Under the pieces are notes generated by a model. It ran no database searches, was not told the DNA's origin, and saw only the letters and a list, made by a program, of their open reading frames with translations. From positions 101,733,718-101,797,717 of the forward strand of contig CM075675.1 in assembly GCA_037962975.1 (NCBI GenBank): 64,000 nucleotides of DNA, in the 5' to 3' direction. Positions 1-12,600 of the stretch are shown in pieces (positions within the stretch are counted from its first letter, which is position 1; the number at the start of each line of letters is the position of its first letter). Both the position numbers and the translations under genes were made by a program. This DNA comes from Clitoria ternatea (Eukaryota > Streptophyta > Magnoliopsida > Fabales > Fabaceae).

Positions 1-1108
1 AATAAAATAAAATAATAATGATAATAAAATAAAATAAAAATCTTCAACAGTAATCTGCAACAGTAACTTCGATTTGCTACAGTGATATACTACAGTATCT
101 GCTACAGTAATATGCTGCAGTGATATACTACAGTACCTGTTACAGTATCTGCTACATGAAAAATCTTGCACAGTAAATAAAAATCTTCGACAGCTTCCAA
201 CTTCGCGAGAATTCTTCCTCCTTCGCATGCTATCCTCCACCGCCTTTCTTTGCCTGTATAAAGGACCTTCCACTTCAGTTTTCTTCAATTCAAATCACCC
301 AAATCCTTCTATCCTCCATTATCTTCTAATTCAAACCTTTAAACCTTCGTTTCTATAACTCTAAGGCCTTCAATTTTGGAATCCTATAAACTATTTTCCG
401 TTGAAGATTCGAGGAGAAACAAGAAGCTTAAGCACAAACCGAGTTTGGGAATCTAAAATTAAGGTAAGAAAGAGGGGATAAAATATCAGATAGATAGAAA
501 TTAGATTAGAAATATATCATTATTTGACTAAATAACATTGAATGTGAATAGTTAAAATTTTTTATTTAAAGGAATTAAATTTTGAAATTAATATTAATAC
601 ATTGAAATATGATATATAATATATTTCTAATGTTATATGATGATTTAACATCATTTGGTATGCTTAAATTGCAATTGTAATGGTTAAAACGTATAAAAAT
701 CACAAAAACAATATGTTGTTTTTGTAACAGCATATACAGAACCCTATTAGTGTAGTTCCTATTACAACCGCACTAATAGATAGCGCACTAATAGTTTCAG
801 AAATTCTATTTTTAAGTTCTTCTTGGTATTTTTATCAATTCTCCTTATGCTATACTATCATATATGAATATACAATTATTAAAATCTACTTTAATCTTAA
901 CTACTAAGACATTAAAATTTATCAAAATTTGAATTTTTTAAACAAAATAATTATATTGAATATTAAAGTTATTTAATTAAATAAATGGATAAAATAACTA
1001 TTTTGAAAATATGTTTTCATATTCCTCGAAATAGAAAGTATGGTAATTTAATAAATGTTATGGAAAATGTGTTTCCATAACCCTTGGAATAATAATTATA
1101 GTAGTTTA
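1..1108 (+). repeat. Left part of an older LTR-like sequence interrupted by the gypsy element
   Basis: No protein-coding gene is seen. Positions 60-160 hold a degenerate tandem array of a CTACAGTA/CTGCAGTGATA motif. A TATA-like TATAAA lies near 256, followed by a pyrimidine-rich leader, and AAGGTAAG near 462 looks like a splice donor; this layout is like the U3-R-U5 of a plant gypsy LTR on the plus strand. The sequence resumes after the inserted gypsy element at 13632 and appears to end near 14680 in GGGTGTTATA, close to the GTGTTACA expected at an LTR end. The left end lies outside the window, so solo LTR versus truncated element cannot be decided. That it is retroelement-derived is inference. 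Confidence 0.4.
1104..1108. repeat. Target-site duplication GTTTA, left copy
   Basis: GTTTA directly precedes the TGTAACACCC end of the gypsy element and is repeated exactly at 13627-13631 after its other end. A 5-bp duplication is the normal size for a Ty3/gypsy integrase. Confidence 0.95.
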
Positions 1109-4100
1109 TGTAACACCCTCGGTTAGATAAGACAAATCCTTTTGTAGGTTCATCCTATTTAACTGAGTGTGTTAACAGTTTTCAGAAAAAGTGAATATTT
1201 TTTTTTTAAAATAAATAAGTACGTGGCAGATCAGTGGAAGCAATAATGTATATATCACATAGTCATTCACAAACTGTAAATAATTGTACTCTTAACAGAA
1301 TGGGGCACGTAAGCACCCTTAAATATTATACAGTCATCACCCTTAAATATTATACAATCATCCGGTGTCTGATTATAAATATTCTATCCTTAATGGTTAT
1401 TCTCAATGGGTTCAGCGTATTGCTGATCTTCACACTCGGGTTCTTGAGTTTCTAATTCCTCTGAAAAATGTTCAACAGTAAGGGTGAGTATAACTCAAGA
1501 CCCTGATTGGTTCATCCGATGCGGACATAATCCAGTAAACATACAATGTCACATAGATCATACATTTAGCATATTTATAACAAACAAGTATGTTGTCATC
1601 ACAGCATGTTCACAATTATATCAATCAAGCATATTACCATGAAATAAATCGTACATATAACATATTCACAATTATAACAATCAAATATGATGTAATGAAT
1701 GCATGAGTTCGGATCCATTATGATTTATCTTTGATTAAGTCTCATGATGCATGTGGGCCCAATAAATCGTTTCATCTTCTTCTCATTCTGTGGAATATCA
1801 CCATTCCAATCATCTAGAGCGATCAGGGTCCGCCCAAGTTCCAGGTGGTACAAATGAACTCATTGGTTCTCATCATTAATTTAAATATTTTTGGAACTTG
1901 GATCCCTACGATCATAGTTACACTCCGTCATTTAGTCAAAGTACACTAGAATTGCATCGTCTCACCCGGCTATCAGGCGCGACTCTGATGCCATTGGGTT
2001 GCCGTTCCAGTTGTACTCCCAAGATTCTTTATGGAGATCGAACGTGAGTGTCCTCCACTGTACCAAGTGTATGCTCTAGAGGTTTTTCCTCTTCAAAAAT
2101 ATTTTCATGATGCGAAATGCATTTATCTTATCAATTGATTCCTGGGTACCTTATGTGTTTCCAGTCTCATCATAACATTCTCAAGTTTCTTTGAATTTCC
2201 TCAATCTTTTAAACCTTGTAAGATATTCGTTTATTATTTAAAGAAATATATCTATTATATATATTCTTTTATAAAGAGTAAAATAATATATTCTTTATGT
2301 AAATACGCATAATTTGGATATTAACAATGTATAATAATAATAAAACTAATAATAATGATAACAATATTAATTTTGACAATAAATAGAATAAGAATGATAA
2401 TTATAACTTACTAATAACTTAAATAGTAGTAAAGATTAGTTTCCAATTAAAAATTCAAGTGAAAAACACTAAAAATAGAGTTTTCCGAGTGGAACAGAGG
2501 AAAATCCGAGTGAAATGAGTATGATTCCGAGTGGAATCATACCGAGAAGGGTTCTCCAAGCGATCTGGCTAAAAATCCGAGTGAAATGACACTGGAAAAG
2601 CTATTTTCCGACTGAAATAAATTTAAATCCGAGTGAAATGAAGTGGAATGCTGTTTTCCGACTGGGACAGCTTGAATCCGAGTGGAAATAAATTATATCC
2701 GAGTAAAAATGTTGATTTCTAAACTTTTTGAGAAAGAAAGGTTTAACACTGAGTGAGAAATTGAGTTTGCCGAGTGGAATGGGTCGAATATCGAGTGAAA
2801 CTGAATCATCCGAGATAAATAAATCCGTTCCGAGTGAAAAATAAATTTTCTGGGTGAAATGAGTTTAAATACTGAGTAAATTCAGGTTGAAGTGAGTTTC
2901 TGAATAAAATAGGCATCAATCCGAGTGAAATAATCCTGATTCCGAGTGGAATCAGGTTGATAAGAGATTTCTAAGTTATTTTAACTATGTATTCCGAGTG
3001 AAAATAAACTAAAGGGAGTTTTCTGAGTAAAATAAAGGTTTACCGAGTTAAAAATCACTGGGAAGGGTTTTCATGAGTGAAGCTACTTAAATTCTGAGTG
3101 AAAATGAGTTTTTGAATGAAATTAATTATGATTCCGAGTGGAATCAATAGGAAAAGAGTTTCCTGAGTAAAAATAAGATACTTTCCGAGTGGAACAGTGT
3201 GTTTACCGAGTGAAATAAGGTTGGGAAGCTTCTGTCCGAGTTAAATATGATGTTTTCCGAGTGCATTTACTAAAAAGGGGTTCTGAGAAAAAAGGTAAAT
3301 ATACTTTCTGAGTGAAATTAAGTCAAAACCGAGTAAAATAATATAAGAAGGAAATTTCCAAGTAAAACAAGACTTGTAAGATGCTGTCCGAGAGAAATAG
3401 AGTGTTTACCGAGTGAAATACTATGTTTTCCGAGTGAAATTAAATGGAAAGATATTATCCGAGTATAAATAAGCAAAACCGAGTAAAATAAGTGTAAAAC
3501 CGGTCGGATTATCATAAAACCGAGTAAAATAACCTATTATCATATTTGTTTCACTGGAAATCACACGGTACCCATGTTTCTTAGTATTTTCAGTCCCATA
3601 AATACATGTCATATCACAATTCATCACTCGGTAACAGATATATATATATACATGCATATACAGATAATAATTTAAAGCATTTCATACACATTGAATCAGT
3701 CCTCCACTCGGTTTTCCCACAAGGCACCCAAGAATATACCCCCTTACCTCTATGAAGTTCCTGGAGGAGAAGAAAGAGGCTCCCTTCACTGTCCTGCTGC
3801 GAATCCGAGTGAAACACAGGGGAAAGGAGAGGGAAAGAACTTGCTGGGAAGGAGAGTGATGAAGAGTGTTGGGTCGTGTGTGTGGTGTGAGTTCTGAGGG
3901 CCTTGAACTCATTTAAATAGGGAGAGAGTGAGTGGGAAGACAAGTGGGAGACATCTTTTCTGAGTGGTATGCTGAGTCAGTGCCCATTTCTGAGTGGTAT
4001 GCTGAGTCAGTGATAATGGAAGGGTCACTAGGGATTAAACAAATATATATGCTGAGTCAGTGTCCATTTCTGGTCGTCCACCATCCATAATGCGCACGAT

Positions 4101-5046
4101 TGGATTTAAATATCATTAAAAGACAAAATTGAAGTCAAAACGCACTTCTGTCAGTGAATTCCGACTGGAATATTTGAATACCGAGTGAAATTACACTCGG
4201 TTAACACTTTTGTCAGTGAATTCCGACTGGAATTCCCACTTCCGAGTCTTAATTGCAATTCTTCACTCGGTTTCTCACTCGGTAATACCTCTTCAGACCG
4301 AGTCCTCTCTTTCTCAGTGAATCTTCACTCGGAAATCCGAGTCTTCCTTCACTTAATTCACTCGGTTTAGGCCATTTCCTCTCGGACCAAGACTCACACA
4401 TACTTCTCTCACTCGGTTTTGGTCCAGTGGAGTGTATCTCACTCGGAATTAGCTCCCTCCACCATTTCCACTCGGTTTCCTAAGCAAAACCATTCGGAAA
4501 CCTTCCCAATTATTTCTACAACATACTTCAATCAGAAAGGAAGCATCAAATCAACATAAATAGAAGCTTTCTCACATTCTTTCACTCAGAATGCTCCAAC
4601 CATAGTAATTTCCTTCAGAAAGGAAACATTCAACTCGGAACCGAGCCTTTCTAGGGTGTTTTCACTCGGATTTTCACCCAGAAGTGATTCTTTTGATCAC
4701 TTTTCACTCGGAATTGCTTCTCTGGTCAGAACTTCACTCGGTGGCAGCCTTCTCAGTCATGTTTTACTCGGAAAACATGATACTGACTCGGAATTCTCTC
4801 CTTCACTCGGAATTTCTAAACCTTCACTCGGAATTCTTCTCTGTCACTCAGAACAGAGCCCTTTTCACTCGGTTTTTGCATAATTTCACTAATATTCCAT
4901 ATAAATTCTATTATTAAGTGCAAGAATAACATTTTTGAGGTATTATAGACCATCAACAAGGTATATATTGACTTATTCTTGCTTACAAACCCTCCATAAT
5001 TAAAATTTACAAGGATAAAATTGTTTCTAAAAACAGGGATGTTACA
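1109..5046 (-). repeat. 3' LTR of the gypsy element
   Basis: On the plus strand it runs from TGTAACACCC to GATGTTACA. It matches the other LTR along its whole length with about two dozen differences by eye, nearly all transitions, plus two 1-bp indels in homopolymers. Between about 2480 and 3540 it contains some 25 copies of CCGAGT on the plus strand; between about 3620 and 4890 the motif is mostly its reverse complement ACTCGG, often as TTCACTCGG. The small open frames in this LTR are low-complexity products of these repeats and are not genes. Confidence 0.96.
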
Positions 5047-5061
5047 TTCTCCCCTCCTTTT
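5047..5061 (-). other. Polypurine tract of the gypsy element
   Basis: Read on the minus strand this is AAAAGGAGGGGAGAA, abutting the 3' LTR. An all-purine run here primes plus-strand DNA synthesis in LTR retrotransposons. Confidence 0.9.
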
Positions 5062-5086
5062 AGAAATTTCGTCCCGAAATTTAAAG

Positions 5087-6253
5087 TTAAAACAATTGAG
5101 GGTACAATTCTCTCATTTTCTCCTCAATTTCCCAAGTAGCATCCCCATCATCTGTCTGACTCCAAACTACCTTGACCAAAGGAATTTTTTTGCCTCTTAG
5201 CTGTTTGAGACGTCGGTCAGCAATCTTAACTGGCGATGCTTCAAAGGTAAGATTTTCTTTCAGAACAAATTGATCGGGACTTAGAACATGATCAGGGCTT
5301 GGTACATATTTGCGGAGTTGAGAGACATGAAATACATTGTGAAGGTTTGTCAGCTCGGGTGGCAGAGCAATGCGGTACGCATGAGTTCCTATCTTTTGCA
5401 GAATCTGATAGGGTCCTACGTATCTGGGGCTTAACTTCTTGGCCTTCAAAGCTCTTCCTACTCCAGTGGTAGGGGTAACTTTAAGAAATACATGGTCACC
5501 TTCTTCAAATTCTAATGGCTTCCATCGCTTGTCATAGTAACTCTTTTGTCTATCTTGCGAAGCCTTCATTGCCATTTGAATCCTCTGAACTTGTTCTATT
5601 GTCTTCTGAACAATCTCTGGTCCAATTATTGTCTTTTCACCAGTTTCATACCAACATAAAGGTGTGCGGCACTTTCTTCCATACAAAGCTTCATAAGGGG
5701 CCATTCCGATGCTTGCATGATAGCTGTTGTTGTAAGTGAATTCAATGAGTGGAAGGTATTCTTGCCAACTTCCTCTATGTTCTAGGACACAAAGACGCAA
5801 CAAATCTTCAAGAGTCTTGATTGTTCTTTCTGATTGTCCGTCTGTCTGCGGGTGGTATGCGGAACTTAACTTCAGACGAGTTCCTAGAGCTTGTTGCAGA
5901 CTCTTCCAAAACTGTGATGTGAAACGAGGATCTCGATCGGACACAATCACAGTGGGAGTTCCATGTAATCGTACAATCTCCTTGATATAGATCTGGGTGA
6001 GTTTCTCTAGGGAATACTTCATATTGACAGGAATGAAGTGAGCGGTCTTTGTTAATCGATCCACGATTACCCAAATAGCATCACATCCAGCCGATGTTCT
6101 GGGAAATCCACTCACGAAGTCCATAGCAATCTCATCCCATTTCCATTCTGGAATATCCAAAGGACGAAGGGTCCCACTTGGTCGTTGTTGTTCCGCCTTT
6201 ACCTTCTGGCACATCAGGCAAGTTGTTACGTACTCTGCGATATCCCTTTTCAT
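5087..6253 (-). pseudogene. Gypsy integrase with chromodomain-like tail (separated from RT by a stop codon)
   Basis: A 388-residue frame. It starts with the second half of the integrase zinc finger (CLMCQKVK near residue 13). The catalytic core follows: Asp in AMDFVSGFP near residue 45, Asp in IVSDRDPRF near 104, and Glu in TDGQSERTIK near 140. The C-terminus (from about residue 335, PVKIADRRLKQLR) to the final WEIEEKMRELYPQLF resembles the chromodomain tail of Tekay/Del chromoviruses, thought to guide insertion to heterochromatin. It is in the same frame as the upstream RT/RNase H piece but divided from it by a TAA at 6257-6259, so the apparent Met start is just the first Met after that stop. 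The HHCC finger is split by the stop: its His pair is in the upstream piece. Confidence 0.93.
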
Positions 6254-6256
6254 TCC

Positions 6257-8170
6257 TTACCACCAGAATAATTTCTTCAAGTCTTGGTACATCTTGGTTG
6301 ATCCTGGGTGGATACTGTACTTACTTTTGTGTGCTTCATCCAGGATAGATCTCTTAAGATCTACGTTGACTGGAATACAGAGCCTCTGTTGATACTTGAT
6401 CACTCCATGTTCATCTTTGCTAAACTCTGAGACTCCTTCTTTTGTCTTTTCTACTAAATCTTGTAATTCCTGATCATTGGCTTGAGCTTTTTTGATTTGT
6501 TCTAAGAAATCATTGGAAATCCTTAGCATTCCAACCATAAGGCTTCCCCTTTTTGGTGTTACTGCTAGGTTCAAATCGCGAAACTGTTCAATCAGTTCTA
6601 ACTCCTTTGTCATCATATATGATAGACGTAGGGCCTTTCTACTGAGTGCATCAGCTACAACATTAGCTTTTCCAGGATGATATCGGAGTTCAAAATCATA
6701 ATCTTTGATAAATTCCATCCACCTACGTTGTCGCATATTCAACTCCTTCTGGTCGAATAGATACTTCAAGCTTTTATGATCATTGAAGACTTCGAAGTAT
6801 GTACCATACAAGTAGTGTCTCCAGATTTTCAAGGCAAACACAACAGCAGCTAATTCCAAGTCATGTGTGGGATAATTAACTTCATGCGTTCTTAGCTGTC
6901 TTGAAGCATAAGCAACAACTTTTCTCTCTTGCATTAGGACACATCCTAGTCCTTGTTTTGACGCATCACAGTACACTTCATATGGCTTAGCAGGATCTGG
7001 CAAAATCAAGACAGGTGCACTAGTGAGTCGTTGGCGTAACTCTGTAAAACTGCTTTCGCATTTGTCAGTCCATTCGAATGGTTGATCCTTACGAGTTAGC
7101 TTAGTTAAAGGTGCTGCAATTCGAGAGAAATTCTCGATGAATCGACGATAATATCCAGCCAGTCCAAGGAAACTGCGGATTTTCGTCACATTCTTGGGTT
7201 GTTCCCAATTTAATACAGCTTCTACCTTTGTAGGATCCACAGCAATTCCTTCCTTAGAGATGACATGTCCTAAGAATTTCACTTCTGTCAACCAGAATTC
7301 ATATTTTGAAAACTTAGCGTACAATTGCCTTGCACGCAAAGTGTTTAGAACAATTCGAAGATGCTCCTCGTGTTCCTCATGGCTCTTGGAGTAGACGAGA
7401 ATATCGTCAATGAATACAACCACGAATTTGTATAAGTACTCATGGAAGATTCGATTCATGTATCCCATAAATACTGCAGGTGCATTTGTGACTCCAAAAG
7501 GCATAGCAAGATACTCATAGTGACCATATCGTGTTCTGAATGCCGTTTTGGGTATATCGTCTTTCTTTACCCTGATTTGATGATAGCCTGATCGCAGATC
7601 AATCTTCGAAAAGATAGTGGCTCCTCGTAATTGGTCCATCAAATCATCAATCCTTGGAAGAGGGTAACAGTTCTTGATCGTAGCTTTATTCAACTGACGA
7701 TAGTCAACACATAACCGCATACTGCCATCCTTCTTTTTGACTAGAAGAACTGGTGCTCCCCAAGGTGAGACACTGGGTCTAATCATTCCTTTCTCTAGAA
7801 GTTCTTCTAATTGTTCTTTGAGTTCACTGAGTTCCTTGGGTGACATCCGGTAAGGAGCAATAGAGATTGGTCCCACGCCCGGTATAATATCAATGCTGAA
7901 TTCGACTTCTCGCTCTGGAGGTAGCTCTCGTATGTCCTCAGGGAATACTTCTGGAAATTCTTGAACAACAGGAATCTGTTCAAGTTGAGAAGTGGCCTTA
8001 CTTTCAGTTTCAGTAAGGATCATGTATAGTTGGACTTCTTTTGAGATTACCTTTTCTGAGCTAACAAGACAAGAATCTGTGACTTGATCATATTCAGATG
8101 TAGTAGACCCGTGAGAGATGGATCTATTATGACAGTCAATCAGAATATGATTGGCAGCAAGCCAATTCAT
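6257..8170 (-). pseudogene. Gypsy reverse transcriptase / RNase H portion of pol
   Basis: A 637-residue frame. The reverse transcriptase spans about residues 100-300, with the metal-binding FIDDILVYS motif near residue 255. RNase H follows, with YCDASKQGLG near 400, a DHKSLKYLF block near 465, and the ADALSRKA end near 510. The frame ends with the HH half of the integrase zinc finger (HKSKYSIHPGSTK) and a Trp-Trp pair, then TAA. The Met at 8170 is not the natural start: the matching frame continues a few codons upstream, into the point where the gag-protease frame is lost. Relative to an intact gypsy polyprotein this piece is therefore cut off at both ends. Confidence 0.93.
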
Positions 8171-8172
8171 CC

Positions 8173-9507
8173 CTAGAACAATGCTAGATCAATCAAAGGT
8201 AAACATATCAGATCTACCTGATAAGCTTTCCCTTCGATGTTAAGAGGACATTCTAGACATATGTGAGTAGAGCAAATGGGCTTATTGGCGGCAGTTGTGA
8301 CAATCATTTGATAGGGCAGAGAGGTTGTAGGAAGCTTTAAATGTTTTACACAATTCTCAGATATGAAAGAATGAGTGGCTCCAGAATCATATAATACATT
8401 TAATAGAGTACTTCCTATAAAGCATGTACCTTGCACAAGATCGTTCTCTTGTGATACTTCTGCACCATTCATGGTAAAAACTCTGGCATTTCCCCCTGGC
8501 CTTCCGGTTGAGTTGTTTCCGGGCCTTCCAGGATTATTGTTCTGTCTGAAATTGTTGTTGTGGGGAACATTTTGCATTCTCGCGGCATTATTGGTAGAGA
8601 CATTTGCAGTAGATCCTCCACTTCCTTGACCTGTTGGTCGTACTGCCTGTCTTTGAGTTACTTGTTGTTGGTTATTTTTATTCCTGTACCAACAGTCAAC
8701 ATCACGATGTCCAATCCGTCCACAAATTGTGCAGTTTCTACTACTTTGGTTCTCCTGACCTTTAGGAGGAATTCGGTTGGCTGAGTTGAAAGATCGGAAA
8801 TATGGTCGATCTCCTCGAAAATCCCTTCTTTGTTGTCGATCTGGCATACGTCGCTCTGGCCCATGACTAGACGCTCCAGGTCGTCGAAGATTAGAGGTGT
8901 TCTCAAATATGCGGCATCTGTCAACCAAAGTAGTGAATTGGGTAATTTGTTGACAACATATGGCTTGACGAATCTCATGTCGTAGCCCTGCCTCAAACTT
9001 TGCACATCTTGATGCTTCTCCCATGTGAGTGTAGTAGGGACAACATTTTGCCAGTTCATCAAACTTAGCTGCGTACTCCCCAACAGTCATATTGCCTTGT
9101 TTCAGATTAAAGAATTCCTGCTCTTTTTGCCTCCTTATGTCTTCGGGGAAATATTTAGCGAGAAATTCTGTCTTAAATCGTCCCCAAGTAATGATATGCC
9201 CATCAGTAGCTAGTCTGACTCTAGCATGAGTCCACCAGTGTTCTGCTTCTCCAACCAGCATGAAGACAGCAAAGGTTACACAATCCTCATCAGAACATCG
9301 CATAGCGACAAAAATCTTTTCAAGGTGTTCAATCCATAGTTGTGCTCCTTCTGGATTGAAGCCTCCTTTGAACTGCGTAGGATTGTTTCTTTGAAAATCA
9401 GCTAATCCCTGTCTGGCAGAAGCATGAGGTAACTCTTGTCTTTCTATTACCTCCACAATTCTGGTAAGAAGATTCTCCATCACGTGATTGTTATTTTGGC
9501 GTGCCAT
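8173..9507 (-). CDS. Gypsy gag plus protease (frame ends early at a frameshift)
   Basis: 444 residues. Gag occupies about residues 1-270, with a retrotransposon gag domain (RFKTEFLAKYFPEDIRRQ near residue 110) that forms the particle. A CCHC zinc knuckle (CTICGRIGHRDVDC, near residue 262) binds RNA. A Gln/Asn-rich linker leads to the aspartic protease, whose active site LYDSGATHSFIS is near residue 382. The frame is lost after LICLPLIDL, just where pol should continue, and stops at 8173-8175, while the pol frame continues one base off. A single-base deletion around 8182-8190 explains this. Met at 9507 is taken as the start because it is the first Met downstream of the primer-binding site that precedes a gag-like sequence. 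Confidence 0.93.
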   Translation of the reverse strand: MARQNNNHVMENLLTRIVEVIERQELPHASARQGLADFQRNNPTQFKGGFNPEGAQLWIEHLEKIFVAMRCSDEDCVTFAVFMLVGEAEHWWTHARVRLATDGHIITWGRFKTEFLAKYFPEDIRRQKEQEFFNLKQGNMTVGEYAAKFDELAKCCPYYTHMGEASRCAKFEAGLRHEIRQAICCQQITQFTTLVDRCRIFENTSNLRRPGASSHGPERRMPDRQQRRDFRGDRPYFRSFNSANRIPPKGQENQSSRNCTICGRIGHRDVDCWYRNKNNQQQVTQRQAVRPTGQGSGGSTANVSTNNAARMQNVPHNNNFRQNNNPGRPGNNSTGRPGGNARVFTMNGAEVSQENDLVQGTCFIGSTLLNVLYDSGATHSFISENCVKHLKLPTTSLPYQMIVTTAANKPICSTHICLECPLNIEGKAYQVDLICLPLIDLALF

Positions 9508-9670
9508 TGGAAATTTGCTGAAAGAATATCAACAAATAGATTTAGGGTATGTGTTATGTGGAGTATTCCACATAGGATATTTAGTCTTAGGAGTGTTATG
9601 GACTGTTCAATATTTCTATCAGAGTACGTGGAAACCTAATGGTCCACTCCACAAGCTTAATGAATCGACT

Positions 9671-9684
9671 ATGCTCTGATACCA
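9671..9684 (-). other. Primer-binding site for initiator-Met tRNA
   Basis: On the minus strand this reads TGGTATCAGAGCAT, starting four bases after the end of the 5' LTR. TGGTATCAGAGC is the complement of the 3' end of plant initiator methionine tRNA, the usual primer of plant LTR retrotransposons. It fixes the element's orientation as minus. Confidence 0.95.
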
Positions 9685-9688
9685 CCTT

Positions 9689-12600
9689 TGTAACACCCTC
9701 GGTTAGATAAGACAAATCCTTTTGTAGGTTCATCCTATTTAACTGAGTGTGTTAACAGTTTTCAGAAAAAGTGAATATATTTTTTTTTAAAATAAATAAG
9801 TACGTGGCAGATCAGTGGAAGCAATAATGTATATATCACATAGTCATTCACAAACTGTAAATAATTGTACTCTTAACAGAATGGGGCACGCAGGCACCCT
9901 TAAATATTATACAGTCATCACCCTTAAATATTATACAATCATCCGGTGTCTGATTATAAATATTCTATCCTTAATGGTTATTCTCAATGGGTTCAGCGTA
10001 TTGCTGATCTTCACACTCGGGTTCTTGAGTTTCTAATTCCTCTGAAAAATGTTCAACAGTAAGGGTGAGTATAACTCAAGACCCTGATTGGTTCATCCGA
10101 TGCGGACATAATTCAGTAAACATACAATGTCACATAGATCATACATTTAGCATATTTATAACAAACAAGTATGTTGTCATCACAGCATGTTCACAATTAT
10201 ATCAATCAAGCATATTACCATGAAATAAATCGTACATATAACATATTCACAATTATAACAATCAAATATGATGTAATGAATGCATGAGTTCGGATCCATT
10301 ATGATTTATCTTTGATTAAGTCTCATGATGCATGTGGGCCCAATAAATCGTTTCATCTTCTTCTCATTCTGTGGAATATCACCATTCCAATCATCTAGAG
10401 CGATCAGGGTCTGCCCAAGTTCCAGGTGGTACAAATGAACTCATTGGTTCTCATCATTAATTTAAATATTTTTGGAACTTGGATCCCTACGATCATAGTT
10501 ACACTCCGTCATTTAGTCAAAGTACACTAGAATTGCATCGTCTCACCCGGCTATCAGGCGCGACTCTGATGCCATTGGGTTGCCGTTCCAGTTGTACTCC
10601 CAAGATTCTTTATGGAGATCGAACGTGAGTGTCCTCCACTGTACCAAGTGTATGCTCTAGAGGTTTTTCCTCTTCAAATATATTTTCATGATGCGAAATG
10701 CATTTATCTTATCAATTGATTCCTGAGTACCTTATGTGTTTCCAGTCTCATCATAACATTCTCAAGTTTCTTTGAATTTCCTCAATCTTTTAAACCTTGT
10801 AAGATATTCGTTTATTATTTAAAGAAATATATCTATTATATATATTCTTTTATAAAGAGTAAAATAATATATTCTTTATGTAAATACGCATAATTTGGAT
10901 ATTAACAATGTATAATAATAATAAAACTAATAATAATGATAACAATATTAATTTTGACAATAAATAGAATAAGAATGATAATTATAACTTACTAATAACT
11001 TAAATAGTAGTAAAGATTAGTTTCCAATTAAAAATTCAAGTGAAAAACACTAAAAATAGAGTTTTCCGAGTGGAACAGAGGAAAATCCGAGTGAAATGAG
11101 TATGATTCCGAGTGGAATCATACCGAGAAGGGTTCTCCAAGCGATCTGGCTAAAAATCCGAGTGAAATGACACTGGAAAAGCTATTTTCCGACTGAAATA
11201 AATTTAAATCCGAGTGAAATGAAGTGGAATGCTGTTTTCCGACTGGGACAGCTTGAATCCGAGTGGAAATAAATTATATCCGAGTAAAAATGTTGATTTC
11301 TAAACTTTTTGAGAAAGAAAGGTTTAACACTGAGTGAGAAATTGAGTTTGTCGAGTGGAATGGGTCGAATATCGAGTGAAACTGAATCATCCGAGATAAA
11401 TAAATCCGTTCCGAGTGAAAAATAAATTTTCTGGGTGAAATGAGTTTAAATACTGAGTAAATTCAGGTTGAAGTGAGTTTCTGAATAAAATAGGCATCAA
11501 TCCGAGTGAAATAATCTTGATTCCGAGTGGAATCAGGTTGATAAGAGATTTCTAAGTTATTTTAACTATGTATTCCGAGTGAAAATAAACTAAAGGGAGT
11601 TTTCTGAGTAAAATAAAGGTTTACCGAGTTAAAAATCACTGGGAAGGGTTTTCATGAGTGAAGCTACTTAAATTCTGAGTGAAAATGAGTTTCTGAATGA
11701 AATTAATTATGATTCCGAGTGGAATCAATAGGAAAAGAGTTTCCTGAGTAAAAATAAGATACTTTCCGAGTGGAACAGTGTGTTTACCGAGTGAAATAAG
11801 GTTGGGAAGCTTCTGTCCGAGTTAAATATGATGTTTTCCGAGTGCATTTACTAAAAAGGGGTTCTGAGAAAAAGGTAAATATACTTTCTGAGTGGAATTA
11901 AGTCAAAACCGAGTAAAATAATATAAGAAGGAAATTTCCGAGTAAAACAAGACTTGTAAGATGCTGTCCGAGAGAAATAGAGTGTTTACCGAGTGAAATA
12001 CTATGTTTTCCGAGTGAAATTAAATGGAAAGATATTATCCGAGTATAAATAAGCAAAACCGAGTAAAATAAGTGTAAAACCGGTCGGATTATCATAAAAC
12101 TGAGTAAAATAACCTATTATCATATTTGTTTCACTGGAAATCACACGGTACCCATGTTTCTTAGTATTTTCAGTCCCATAAATACATGTCATATCACAAT
12201 TCATCACTCGGTAACAGATATATATATATACATGCATATACAGATAATAATTTAAAGCATTTCATACACATTGAATCAGTCCTCCACTCGGTTTTCCCAC
12301 AAGGCACCCAAGAATATACCCCCTTACCTCTATGAAGTTCCTGGAGGAGAAGAAAGAGGCTCCCTTCACTATCCTGCTGCGAATCCGAGTGAAACACAGG
12401 GGAAAGGAGAGGGAAAGAACTTGCTGGGAAGGAGAGTGATGAAGAGTGTTGGGTCGTGTGTGTGGTGTGAGTTCTGAGGGCCTTGAACTCGTTTAAATAG
12501 GGAGAGAGTGAGTGGGAAGACAAGTGGGAGACATCTTTTCTGAGTGGTATGCTGAGTCAGTGCCCATTTCTGAGTGGTATGCTGAGTCAGTGATAATGGA

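Noticed and set aside
1234..1455. 73-residue frame near the LTR edge, repeated at 9815-10036
   Set aside because: Lies wholly in the LTR non-coding part; both copies follow from the duplication of the LTR, not from coding constraint.
3318..4917. Several 60-109-residue frames in the gypsy LTR (repeated at 11898-13497)
   Set aside because: They are translations of the CCGAGT/ACTCGG array (SLGKHSISLGKH-like repeats), occur on both strands and lack any domain.
8173..8190. Programmed frameshift between protease and RT
   Set aside because: No slippery heptamer or evident pseudoknot; a missing base explains it more simply and the lineage normally has a single frame.
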